DNA of 64,000 nucleotides from Pyrus communis (taxonomy: Eukaryota; Streptophyta; Magnoliopsida; Rosales; Rosaceae). How positions within the stretch are numbered: position 1 is the stretch's first letter; the number at the start of each line of letters is the position of its first letter. The DNA lies in assembly GCF_963583255.1 (NCBI RefSeq), contig NC_084807.1, forward strand, positions 5,126,872 to 5,190,871, read 5' to 3'. Shown in pieces: positions 12,237 to 23,700 of this stretch. The notes beneath the pieces were generated by a model. It was not told the DNA's origin and did no database searches. It worked only from the letters and a program-made list of their open reading frames with translations. Made by a program: the position numbers and the translations under genes.

Positions 12237-12534
12237 GTACATTTGAGAACAAAAGTATTGACTTTTGGTGCGTTTAGATTTCAAATGTACCGAGAAACCA
12301 AATGTATCAAAAATTCAAATGTACCATAAAACCAAATGTACTCATTGTTATGTAACCCTTTTGGTACGTTTAAATTTCAAATGTACAGATAAACCAAATG
12401 TACCATAAAACCAAATGTGCCCATTGTCAGGTAACCCTTTTGGTATGTTTAAATTCCAAATTACCAAATGAACAAAAAATCACAAATGTACCACAGAGCC
12501 AAATATCTCTATCTAATAACTCTTTTGGTCTATT
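12237..12534. repeat. Tandem repeat, ~100-120-bp units, interrupted by Cassandra
   Basis: Units run from cttttggtacgttt through several caaatgtacc words to gtaaccctttt. About three units are on the left, and a degenerate unit resumes at 13183-13260 after the Cassandra insertion. Non-coding. Confidence 0.75.
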
Positions 12535-12539
12535 TACAT

Positions 12540-13177
12540 TGTCACATCCTGGCCCGGGGCGGATCACTTCCCGGGCCCGCTCCACCACCGTAACATGATA
12601 TTGTCTGCTTTGGGCTTACCATTACCTCACGGTTTTGTTTTTGGGAACTCACGAGCAACTTCCCAGTGGGTCACCCATCATGGGATTGCTCTAGCCTCCT
12701 TCTCGCTTAACTTCGGAGTTCCCATGGAACCCGAAGCCAGTAAGCTCCCAAAAGGTCTCGTGCTAGGTAGGGATGAGAATATACATATAAGGATCACTCC
12801 CCTGGGCGATATGGGATGTCACAATCCACCCCCCTTAGGGGCCTGACGTCCTCGTCGGGACACACACGACCAGGGTTAGGCTCTGATACCAAATTGTCGA
12901 TCCCGGCCCGGGGCGGATCACTTCTCGGGCCCGCTCCACCACCGTAACACGATATTGTCCGCTTTGGGCTTACCATTCCCTCACGGTTTTGTTTTTGGGA
13001 ACTCACGAGCAACTTCCCAGTGGGTCACCCATCATGGGATTGCTCTAACCTCCTTCTCGCTTAACTTCGGAGTTCCCATGAAACCCGAAGCCAGTGAGCT
13101 CCCAAAAGGCCTCGTGCTAGGTAGGGATGAGAATATACATATAAGGATCACTCCCCTGGGCGATGTGGGATGTCATA
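12540..13177 (-). mobile_element. Cassandra TRIM retrotransposon, complete
   Basis: A 638-bp element with two LTRs, 12540-12823 and 12895-13177, flanked by the 5-bp target duplication TACAT (12535-12539, 13178-13182). Each LTR includes a segment matching the complement of 5S rRNA (for example gcttaacttcggagttc and gggtcacccatc), the hallmark of Cassandra. On the minus strand the 5' LTR is followed by TGGTATCAGAGCC (12874-12889 area), the primer-binding site for initiator tRNA-Met, and a G-rich polypurine tract precedes the other LTR. There is no coding capacity, so it relies on enzymes of other elements. The last LTR base pair has mutated (TGTCATA for TGTCACA). Confidence 0.92.
12650..12775 (-). 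ncRNA. 5S rRNA-like segment inside the Cassandra LTR
   Basis: Recognisable blocks of 5S rRNA in reverse complement, including the C-box/IE region ggtcaccca and aacttcggagtt, but with many changes and a rearranged end. It is a Pol III promoter-bearing LTR segment, not a functional 5S gene. The second LTR has the same segment at about 13000-13130. Confidence 0.75.
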
Positions 13178-13260
13178 TACATTCCAAATGTATCGAGAAA
13201 TACAAAAAATCAAATCCACTATAAAACTAAATGTGTCCATATTATAGGTAACTAGATGTA

Positions 13261-14745
13261 GCTATATAATCAAACAAATCTTTATTATGTGTTGGTTCTT
13301 CTAAATAATAAAATCTGACAATTTTTTTATTTATAAATATTCTACTATATTCACAAAAAAAAAAGTAAAATTATAACAAACAATAACAAAAATGCATAGA
13401 GATGGACAATAAATGCATAAATATAGGGATAAGAGGAAAAGAAAGAAAAAAAAGAAATGTCTAGGAAAAGTCGTGAAAAACTAAAATTCTAAACAAAATA
13501 AACTTATGTGAAAAAGTGAAATTAATTACCAAAATTTTAGGAAAATGTTTGATCAAATTTTCAAAAGAAGTGTATGTTTAGTCTAAAAAAAAAGATTAAA
13601 ACGAGGCGCCAATATCAAAACGCCCCTTCTTTTTATTTATTTATTTTTTGTCCAAAGTAAATGCAATGCTACTTAATTAATCAAATATAGGGAGGTTAAC
13701 TAACTCTCTAATCCTTAATAATCAACTCGTAAAACATGTTAGATAAATTAAATCATCCATCTCTAAATGTTGATAATCATGACATGACCCACATGGTCAT
13801 TATGCAGTTTTTCATTTTATATATAGTTCTATTGAAAGTAATGTTCAAAAGACCGCATCACACGTACTTTTAACATAAACGAGTGCTTATTAGCTGTACA
13901 AGTAGAGTTTTTAAACATTTTTCTCAGTTAAATGTTTGAGCTTCACGTTAAGAATCTCTTTATCAAAAGAATTAGCTTTTGGTCTATTAACACTTATCTT
14001 TTCAATTTTGGGAGAGATCTTCAATTTTAATTTCACATTTTTTTTGTCAATATTAAAAGAATAAAATACTATCTCAAACCGGCTCAAGTACAAGGAGAGG
14101 ACATGTAAAAATGTATGGGGGTTGATACTAAAAGACTACATAAATATGTGTTGAAATGTCAGTAAAAGAAAAGAAAAAGAAATCTAGACTCTCAAATTCA
14201 TATTGACATGGAGATGATTGGTAAATTGGATCAGAAAGTTTTCTAATTTCGCTCGTTTGGTGAAAAGAATTATATTAAAGTATTACGTTACGAAATCCTC
14301 ATTCATTCTAGTTTTAAGCATCAATTTGCAAAAGGACGACTTTGGTCCTAATTCTTATTTATAGTGTAGGGAGTGACATACAAAGATGTATACGGTTGGA
14401 ACAACTCTTTTCCTTTTCCATTTTTGCTCTTCTTTTAATACCATTTGCATAAAGAAAAACTAATGAAAAGAACCTCAAATCTTAATCCAAAAACATACAA
14501 TGAATTTTCTTTAATTACAATAACAAAAGACGATGACAATATTGTAAACAAGTTAAAGTTTACGTGGAGTGATAGTATCACAATTAAGTTAAAGTTGACA
14601 CCAGCAATCGTTTCTTCATAAAACATAAGCTTTTTCAAAATTTTCATTAAAAATCATTAATGTGTTTTTCATTGAAAATTTTGATCTGTGAAAAAATTCC
14701 ATTAAAACTCACTTATATAAAATCTTTTCCCCCTTTCCATCCTTG
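13261..14745. other. Intergenic, nothing recognised
   Basis: Very AT-rich with simple A/T runs. No reading frame with a recognisable motif. Confidence 0.6.
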
Positions 14746-14789
14746 CAGAACGCGGACGCCAATGAACCGGGGATGGTGATGCAGCAGCT

Positions 14790-15393
14790 TCATTGAACTT
14801 CTGTTCTAAATTTATAGCACCCAAATTCAGAGCTATTAAAATAGCCCTTAGAACCTAAACCGAATTCACTCCTAGCAACAAACTCAAAACTGTCCCGGTT
14901 TTTCACCCTCGGTTTCAAACTCCGAACCGGCAATCCTAAAGGCTGATTATCAACCATTGATCTGGGTTTGCATTGGGCATAAAAAAACATTGCTTTCATG
15001 ACAAGATTGAGCCACGGCAGCAACAGGGTTACCCACAAAATACCCAGAATTCCAATTCTCACCCTCTCTTTTCTCACCATACCCACATGGGTGTTCACAC
15101 CCGCCGTCGAAATTCGACGAAACGGGATATATTGTAGGCATATAAGACTCAGAAGTACCTAGTACATTTGAGCTATTAATTATCACCGTTTGGTTGGAAT
15201 GACGATATTGACCTTGTGTTTTGCTTTGATTTACGGGATTTTGTGGAGTGGTGATCTTATGATTCTTATCTGTTGGCGCTTGGAGGCCATTTGACCGAAG
15301 AACAAAACAAAAGCAATTTGGTGGAACAATATAAACGGCAGCGTCTTGATTGAAACAAAAGCAATTTGGTGCAACACAGAGCTTACTGAGCAC
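14790..15393 (-). pseudogene. Unidentified protein-like fragment
   Basis: Two overlapping minus-strand frames (147 and 102 codons) have a GC content and amino-acid make-up closer to coding DNA than the flanks. One reads as an Asn/Ser/Gln-rich segment, then a frame change leads to a basic stretch containing PRVKNRDSFEFV. A 25-bp piece, aaacaaaagcaatttggtg, is repeated at 15306 and 15354. I cannot assign a family. It could be an exon of a decayed gene or chance. Confidence 0.3.
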
Positions 15394-16024
15394 CTAGCAA
15401 AATAGCAATGCAAACTAGATGAGTCACGAACATACAAATTTGAAGATACACATCTACGAAGAATTTTTCCCATATGTTTTTTAAGCTTTTTTTTTTTTTT
15501 TAATTTTTATTTATTTGTATAAATAAAAGACACATCTCCAACATATTCTATAAAAGAGTTTATATTATAGAAAAATGATTTACAGAGCAACTATTTATCA
15601 GCTAAATATTAAGAAAATAATAAAACTCAAAAGTGGAACCTTTAGCAAGAAGAACATAAAGAGAGATAAGACTCGTCTAGAAAAAGCAAGAAGCTTAAAC
15701 GAAGCCGGATGATTGTCACGACTCACGAGCATGGTGCGAAGGGTTCAAGATAAGAATCCTCAGTGTGCACGCCTTCTTCTCCGTATTTGATCGAACAAAG
15801 TCTGCCATCTCCCAAGATACTTCAGAAGATCACGACTTAATATGCATGGAGTTGTCTTTTGTAGGAAGAGCAAGCGCCTTAGGGTGGGTTGAATTTGAAT
15901 TGTTTATAATAAAATATTTAAATTTGTTAAAATAAACTATGTTATTGGAGATTAAAAAAAAAATAAATTGAATAGCTAAATAGTGAAACAAATAAGAGAA
16001 AGGGAGAGGGAGAGGGAGAGAGGG

Positions 16025-16593
16025 ATGGCCATAATCAACAGAATCGAACAAAATCTTGAAAGATCGAGAGCTTATTCAAACTGTATCACTCCAAATCCTT
16101 TCCCCTTTGTACATTCAATTTTCTGTAAAACCCCTTAATGATTTGGTAATTCCCCAAAAACCTTAACTGTTTGATCCGTTTTTCATATAGGTACAAGACA
16201 GTTGAAGCTCTAAAAACTGCTCTTGAAGGCTCGCCTCTTAACACCAAAGACGAGCGCTGCAAGGTTTGTCTTTTCTCTTTTGCTAATCTTCTGTTTGGTT
16301 GCCGAGAAAATCAATCGATGGAATAGAAAATTGAATTGCAAGTTTAGAACTTTCTTTTCTTATTGTTTTTCCAGTGGTTTTCTTGGGTACCAATCGGAAT
16401 TGTTCCCTTGTTTAATTATGATCTTAAGTGTCCTGTTTGGTGTGGAATGAAAAGAAAGTGATGAGATTTTTTTTATTTTTTGAGTTTTGCAGTCTGCAAA
16501 TTGGATAATCGTGGATAGAGCTATCATGGCTATTAAAGATGTGGATGCAATGTTTTCTTCTTTGGATCCCGAGAACTATGACATTCTCATGAA
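16025..16593 (+). pseudogene. ARPC5-like (Arp2/3 complex subunit 5) gene fragment
   Basis: ARPC5 is the small p16 subunit of the actin-nucleating Arp2/3 complex. Two exons are clear: 16191-16263 (YKTVEALKTALEGSP) and 16493-16593 (SANWIIVDRAIMAIKDVD, then FSSLDPENYDILMK). Both have proper AG acceptors and GT donors. A weaker first piece at about 16028 reads AIINRIEQ, as in the ARPC5 N-terminus. The C-terminal exon (the conserved YLYRGL/CDQCLRIHEK part) is not found downstream, where a GA microsatellite begins, so the gene is incomplete. Confidence 0.75.
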
Positions 16594-16725
16594 GTAAGTA
16601 GTTTTACCTTATGAATGCTATCCGATTTTGGTTTGGAGTATTTTATGTAATCTATTGAATTGAAATTTGAAATCTATGTAGATAATGAACTTTGTTTTGC
16701 TAGAAGGTGGTTTTGTATAGATTTG

Positions 16726-16728
<3 letters not shown>

Positions 16729-16779
<51 letters not shown>
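16729..16779. repeat. (GA)n microsatellite
   Basis: About 25 uninterrupted AG units, followed by interrupted purine repeats to about 16800. A natural length-polymorphism site, directly downstream of the ARPC5 fragment. Confidence 0.95.
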
Positions 16780-16785
<6 letters not shown>

Positions 16786-16799
16786 GAGATGGAAAGAGA

Positions 16800-18690
16800 G
16801 CGAGGGGTAGGGGTAGGGGTCTCAGCGCTGTTTCTGCAGATGGATTTCACAAGTGGGAGAGTGAGGATGGTCAGAGAAAACCATATGGGTCGTCAGGATT
16901 TCAGGGAGAGGGGTAGGGGTCATGAACAGAGGCAACTGAGGGTGGTGTGTGCCGGATCTTGTGCTGCTTGCCTGGATTTCCAAAGATAAGTTCATTTTTT
17001 AAATTGGATTCTTTACTGTTAGCTTAGATTTTTGAATTTTTTAGTACGTTAGGTCAGGTTTTGGGGTATTCATCCCTCTGTTTACTCCCTTATTTGTTTC
17101 ATTTTCTCTCATTTTGGGGATTCATCCCTTTTTTTTTTGTGGGTTTTCTGTTTGTTAATTTGTTTAATTGTTGTTAATTTTGCAGTTTAATTGTTAAGTT
17201 TATAATGTATTTAGGTTGGGAACACAATCTTTGTTGAATTCTAAGTTTTTATCCACCTTTGCTTTTTTTTTTCCCCTTCAATGGTTTCAATTAATTGTTA
17301 TTTTAGTATAACTATTGCCTATATGTTTCGGATGAGGTATTTTTCTTACCTTTTCTTTCTTTCTTTACCGATACTGAAGCCATTCCGCTCGTCCCTCTTT
17401 CGAGGATGGGCTTCGCTTCACTCTCCTTGAAGAAACCAAGTTTGCAGTTACGTATATGATAACCTAGAAGCATCAGCTTCTGAGGGTGTCATTCATTGCA
17501 TGTGGTAAGTACTACGTGTTTTATGGACCTATGCTTTTTGTGCCAATCTTTTGTTGTTGTTGTTGTTGGTGTAAGTATTTATGTTAAGTACTAGCAAACA
17601 TAGTGTTATTGCAAATTGTTCCATTCGATAGAAATATAGACATCCAGGATTAAGGGTCACATATTTGGACCTTATTCTTGGAAATTGATTGCATTGTTAA
17701 ATAAGCTGCATATAATTTGGGTTGGGTTGGGTTAGAAGATATGGCTACAAGAGGAATTAAATAAGTGGATTGCTATTGAGTTGACAATGCACGAATGAGA
17801 TTTCTTCCTTTCTGAATGGCTTGTGTAGTCTGCAAGGAGGGGAAAAAGAAGGGGAGAAATTCCTTCTCTTCCATTATTTGGTTGGTCAAGGAAGAAAATA
17901 CTCATCTTTATCTCCTCAGTCCTGCCTAAATTAACTGGAGTCTGAAATGTTCTTTTTTAGAAATAGTTGGAAGTTTTTCTTATTTAGAATTTTAATGATT
18001 AGGTTATTGAAAACAAGCCAATCCAAATATGTGATGGTTTACGCGTATTAGGTGGGAAGTTCAGAGTAGATCAATAAAACGTAGACACTTTGTGATTTTG
18101 ATTACAGCTTTCAAGGAAACATCAATTAAATAACCACTCTAGAAGGTAAATCAGTTGAGTCTTGTTTTCTGATCTGAGGATAGCGAAGATGAAGCCAGAT
18201 TTGAAATCTGCCAAGGATGTCAGCACAAATCTTTCCCGCTTGATCTCATATAAGCCTTAGCCTGATTAAGCAAAAAAAAAAGGCTTTTGGGCTACCATGG
18301 TCTAATTGGCTGTCCTAGTGTGTACTGTTTGCGTTTTCATTAACTTCATACTGCATATGTTCATGTATTGCTTCTCCTAATACATATCCTGTTCTGTAGG
18401 TAAATCTGGACAATCTAAGAAGTCACAGTCATCTAAGAACATTGATGGTGATGGTGATGGTGATGAGGATTGGTCACGGATTTCTTAGTTGCTGTCGAGG
18501 TACTCAGATCATAATTTGGATATTCTGAAAAGAAGAATCATATTCTACCATCTAGATATGCTCTCGTTATATTGAAGCCTATCTATAAAACTGAAATATT
18601 GTTTAACATTATTGTTCATGCCATACTTCGCCGATCCATTTGGAGTAGCAAGAAGAACTTTGGAATTTTGTTGTTTTATTGTTTAAACTT
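16800..18690. other. Intergenic or old intron, weak exon-like scraps only
   Basis: Contains a (TTG)n run near 17550 and, at 18397-18489, an exon-like stretch preceded by ag reading KSGQSKKSQSSKNIDG then an Asp/Gly run and ending DEDWSRIS with a stop. I cannot identify this protein. No other coding signal seen. Confidence 0.4.
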
Positions 18691-18790
18691 CTTGTTGGAA
18701 GAAGTGACACATGACCGAGCGCAATGGCGTTTCAGGATTCATATAGCCGACCCCACTTAGTGGGAAAAGGCTTTGTTGTTGTTGTATTGT
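18690..18790 (+). mobile_element. SINE 3' end with TTG tail (Au/TS type)
   Basis: The segment gccgaccccacttagtggga followed by aaggctttgttgttgttgt is the conserved 3' end of a plant SINE group that ends in TTG repeats. The 5' part is unclear, so this is probably a truncated copy. Confidence 0.5.
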
Positions 18791-19256
18791 TTAAAATTCT
18801 TGTAAATGGTGGATTCAAGTACCTTACTATTATTGCTGTATTTCAATACCTTAGTGTATAACTTTTGTTATATTTCAATACTTAGTTCTTATCAGTTAAT
18901 ACATCAGGCTATTATGTTATTAAGTTTGTCTCAACTGTTCAATATGAAATATACTAGACGATAGCTTTCTGACCTTTAAATTCCATTAGGTACTAAATTA
19001 AATTAGTTTGTTATCTAAAGGGGCCGGCAGAGAACCATGAAATTCATTTGTACATTATACTTGTAAAAATCTATGTCGCCGTATGTTTACTTTAAGTATA
19101 CTCTTGGGTAGTTCTGTATAAATTCTTTCATGCTCCGATAACTTTTCTTGCATGAATTTTAGGAATTTATTCTACTATGTTCAACTTTTCATTAGTATGT
19201 GCATTTCCATGTGGGTTACTTGGTCTAACTAAGGCCTATCACGTTGTATCTTGTAG

Positions 19257-19755
19257 AATACCTACTTTCAGAAACAAATTGATAGACAAATGGAAGAGGA
19301 AGACGGAGGTGACCACAGGCGCTGCTGATATTAAAAGCGAGCCACATGCTTTTAATCAGGTCTGGTTCTATAATTGAACTTGTAAACATGCCTTTCCCTA
19401 TGACTAACTTGTGCCATGCTTTGCCAGATATCACTAGGAATTCATTTTTCTTTTTCCAATTGCAGAATATTAGTGAACAAGTTGCTTCTTATATAAAAGA
19501 CCCAAGAAGAATGGTTGGGCAGATGCAGATGTGGAAATTAGCAGTTGCTGTATTTGGCACTGTAAGACATTAACTCTTAAATCTAAATTGAAAAAATGAA
19601 AATTTCAGAGTTCCCAAGGTCTCACGCGCATGCTCAGATACATTTGTGCTTCATATTTTTAACATCATAACAAGATTGGTTTTTAACATTTAGTAATTTA
19701 AACACGAGTTATTGATGTGCAGGTTCCTGTGGGGGAGAACACTGCAAAGGGAAAG
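19257..19755 (+). pseudogene. AATF/Bfr2-like (ribosome biogenesis) gene fragment
   Basis: Three exon-like pieces with AG/GT borders: 19257-19359 (NKLIDKWKRKTEVTTGAA), 19466-19561 (NISEQVASYIKDPRRMV, then AVAVFGT) and 19723-19755 (VPVGENTAKGK). These resemble the conserved C-terminal part of AATF/Bfr2 nucleolar proteins, where the usual wording is close to KWQRKTQVTTGAA and NISEQVxxYMRDP. The rest of the gene, including the final conserved block, is absent from the following kilobase. Assignment is from memory of the family. Confidence 0.55.
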
Positions 19756-20731
19756 GTACTGATTGCATATAATTGTGGTCAAGTATAATTCTATACTAAT
19801 CTGAGGACCCATTTATACATTCATTAGAATTAAATGTCCCATGGAATTTACAATTTTCCCATGTGCTATTTTAACTCCCAAATGAGGTACAAATTCATTG
19901 TTTGGGATGGATGCTGTTTATAATTAATTTGATATGGCGTTTGAGCAAATTTTGGGTTGTTTGTGGTGTTTGCTTCAATTTTCTTTTTGGATGGCCCTGA
20001 TGTGACTTGACAAATTTGTGCCTTTTATTGCTATAAGAATAAATCATGCAACCAGTGTGCGAGGGCTGTGAGTGTTTCAGTACTCTTCATGCGCCATTAA
20101 CTTTAATGATTTTCAAACAATTTGGACTCGTCTGTATCTGCATCATGAGGGAAGTTTCATTCAAACAATCTGTATCTGCGTCTATTGAAGTCAATGACAC
20201 TGCATTGTCTCAGCAGCTTGTAGTGGGCTTGGAATCTCATCAATCCTGAACCTCTATTGTTTTTTTATTCTAATTTTGCACTATTTGATTATCTGCCTCA
20301 GAGACAGATGTTCCTCCTAATGCTTCCTGACCCTAATAATTCAGGTTGAAGAAGCAGAAACCAGCTCCGTAGCGATGCAATTGTCTGCTGTTTATTTGTT
20401 TGATATATTATTCAATCTTGTATCTGTTATACTTATTTACACAAATGACAATTAAGATCTGTAACTTTGACATTTATAAGCAAATAGGATGTTTTTGCTT
20501 TCCACGGTGCCGAAATAGCATCGCTAATGCTGGATGTATTTCAGTATTTGATGATGTTGAACACATTTGAGCTATGCAATATCTGATGATGTTGAACATT
20601 TTTGAACTTCCGCGGTTAAGTGCTTAGCTGTGAACCCGAAGTTTTGAAGGCAGAAAACATCTTGAAAACAAGGAGAGAATCCAAAGATGTCTGTATCAAG
20701 TAAAATTACAAACTCATGGATCGCTTGTGGA

Positions 20732-23700
20732 CTACTGTCGCTTCTTTTTCTGGGAGATGGAGGACCGAACTACTAGGGCAAGCGTGAAAAGTAAGCCGGA
20801 AGCTGTGAGGAGCACCTTCCAGCCTCTGAGGCCGCAATTGCTACTGGCATACCTCGTCCTTCCAATTGTGTAATCAGGTTCCTCCTCTTGCCCTTCTTCT
20901 TTGTCTGAAAAACATACAAATAACATAAAATTTATGTTTTTGAATTGAATAGAGACGAACTTGGAAGTGTTTGGATGGAGTATAATTCATTGCAATACAA
21001 CGACATAGCATACCAGTGTCTTCTTCATCACTGTCCACGATGAGGCGATTTAAAACTGCCCACCGAAATTTCATAGTGATTTCAACATCTTTACTGTAAC
21101 CAAGGAAGTATATTCCTGGTATATGCTCCCACATGGACAAATCTCCACCGATGACAAATGGATAATTAGGATCTGATTTGGTGTTGTGTTGGGTACTTAT
21201 CATTATATTATTCTGGTGTTCTTGCACAAGCTCGACACCAAACTCCTTTATCCGAAACAACTCATCTGGCTCAGCCAGTACAGAAACCACCACTTGATCT
21301 CCACATTGTAATATTGTTTTGTTGTCCATCTTCCAATGGCTCAACCATATCATATCTTCTCCCTCTCCTGGAATTCCATAGAAATATGGGCGATAGATCC
21401 GCTTCAGACCCTTGCTCTTGTTACTCACTTTAGTCAGTAGTATTGGATGAAAACGATCACAATTCTTTGCATAGGTAGCAAAGATGTTCAAGCCTCGAAT
21501 TCTGTGACTGGCAAGTAGTCAAGGGACCATAAAAGATATGGAGGACTTGGTACTTTTATAACTGAACCGCCCTGGAACCTCATTCCCAGCAAAAAATGTG
21601 TTGAATATACCATATTGATACAGTCCCTATGTATTTGCCATAATCATCACAACATTACTCAGTCATTTCTTTCCCATTATATATTTAAGACTTATGAGAG
21701 AGAGAAAGAGAGGCGCACCTGGACTGGCCGGACCTTTTCTTGATCCCTGTTTGCGAATGGATGACACATTCGAACAACTGGCATGGATTCCAAGTTGCAC
21801 AAGCCCAAAAGTTTGATTATTTCCACATCAACTCTATCAATAGGCTCTATCTTGTATGTATGCTCCCACTCAACTAGATTGTAGTTGTTACCCACCATGT
21901 ACATTGACCGTTGCTCAGTGGGAAGATATTTTATTTTTCTTAATGATATGCATCCGGCTATATTTGTCATTTGGTGTACTTTCGGCAACCCCACAAGCGA
22001 TTCGAGCCTATTACAATCCTGGAAAGATAGACGATCGAGCCTTCTCAAACCTTTGATGAAAACTGGCAGACTGCAAATTGGATTCTTATCTAAATGTAGG
22101 CTTCGCAAGTAGGATAGATTACTTAAATCCGTAGGAAAGACATGATCAGAAAGATTGCACCCCTTCAGACTTAACTTTACTAAAGAGCATGGAAAAGAAC
22201 TCAAGATAGTTGAACTTCTTTCTGGCCTTAATGGAATTCCATCTGTTGCAAGAACCTCTAAAGACTCCATCTCCTTCATCATCTCCACTGGAAACTCATC
22301 AAGATTTGAGCAACCAGATAAAATGAGTGTTTCAAGTGATTTAAGCATGCACATGTTCTTCGGAAGCATCCTAAGATTCTTGCAATCCTTCATATTCAAG
22401 TACATGAGTCTCTCCAGGTTTCCAATGGATTCATGAACATCAATCAGGCTGGTGCAATCCACAAGAATCAATTCCTCTAGTTTGGGGCAAAGTGAGAAGT
22501 CAATGATTTCACTAAGGCCATGGGAATGGCTGACGTCAAGGATCTTCAACGAAGGAAGAAACTGGAAACAAATAAAAACAAAGAAAAAAAAAGTGTAGGA
22601 GTTAATTTTAACAAATGCAATTGGTCAAAAAAAGAAAAAAAAAACTGAATTGAAATGCGTGCTACATACTTTTGTTCCTTTCCAAACTTGTCTCAAGCTA
22701 CTGTATTGCATTTCAAGAACAATTAGACACCCCAAAGGAAACTCAATAGGTATAGAATCCAAAGGAAATTGAAGCCAACACAACCATCTTAATCCTGTAG
22801 GCAAATCTGCATAACATCCATCTAGTTGTACATGACTAAGATGTAGTAGTTGTAATTTGCTCATCCTTTGAAATGCATTGGTTTCCAAGATTGTCTCATT
22901 TGTGTTTATTGGACTGTTTGCAGGATGCATACGCATATTCAGGACAAGACCTTGGATTTTTTTTGTACCCTAAAGGAAAAAATGGAAACATTAATATGGA
23001 TAATTTTCACAAGAAGAAATACATATATAGACATAAAATGCATGTTTCTTACATTCTTTTCCCTTAGTACTTCAAAAGAATCCTTATAGCGCCATAATCT
23101 ACTACGTTTTCTAGGCTCTTCTGATTCGTGGCGAACAATTTCTCTTCCTATGTCACGGATCATGTCATGCATTTGCACTTTGTTGCATCCATCAATTGTC
23201 ACCAAGCATCTATCAATGAGATTTTGAATGCCAACAATTGTATAGAAATCACATCCATCGAGTATTCTAACAATGTGGCTTTTGTTCATTCCTATTAGGA
23301 AACAAGCAATGTGGAGGAATAATTTCCGATCATGGTCATCTTGTAAACTGTCATAGCTTATTCTTAGTTTATTCATGATTTCACCATTAGGGATAACTTT
23401 TAGCTTCTCCAATGTACTTTCCCATACATCTATACTTTCCCCTGATAAAGAAGAACCCAAAACTTTTAGAGCTAATGGAAGTCCGTCGCAATAGTGTACA
23501 ACCTTTTTTGAATATTCCATGTAACCTCTAAGGGGATGGTCTTGGCGAAAAGCATGCCAATTGAAAAGCTCTAATGACTCATCGTAATACAAAGTTCCAA
23601 CTTCGTGCACCTTTGTAACTTGATGTGCCTTTAGCAACCTTGCACGCCTGGTTACTTCCCGGATAAAACCGATCTTTCATCTTTAGTACTGCATCTAATT

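Noticed and set aside
12650..13130. Possible genuine 5S rRNA genes
   Set aside because: The 5S-like segments are diverged, lie within two LTRs with a tRNA-Met primer site between them, and are flanked by a 5-bp target duplication, so they belong to Cassandra.
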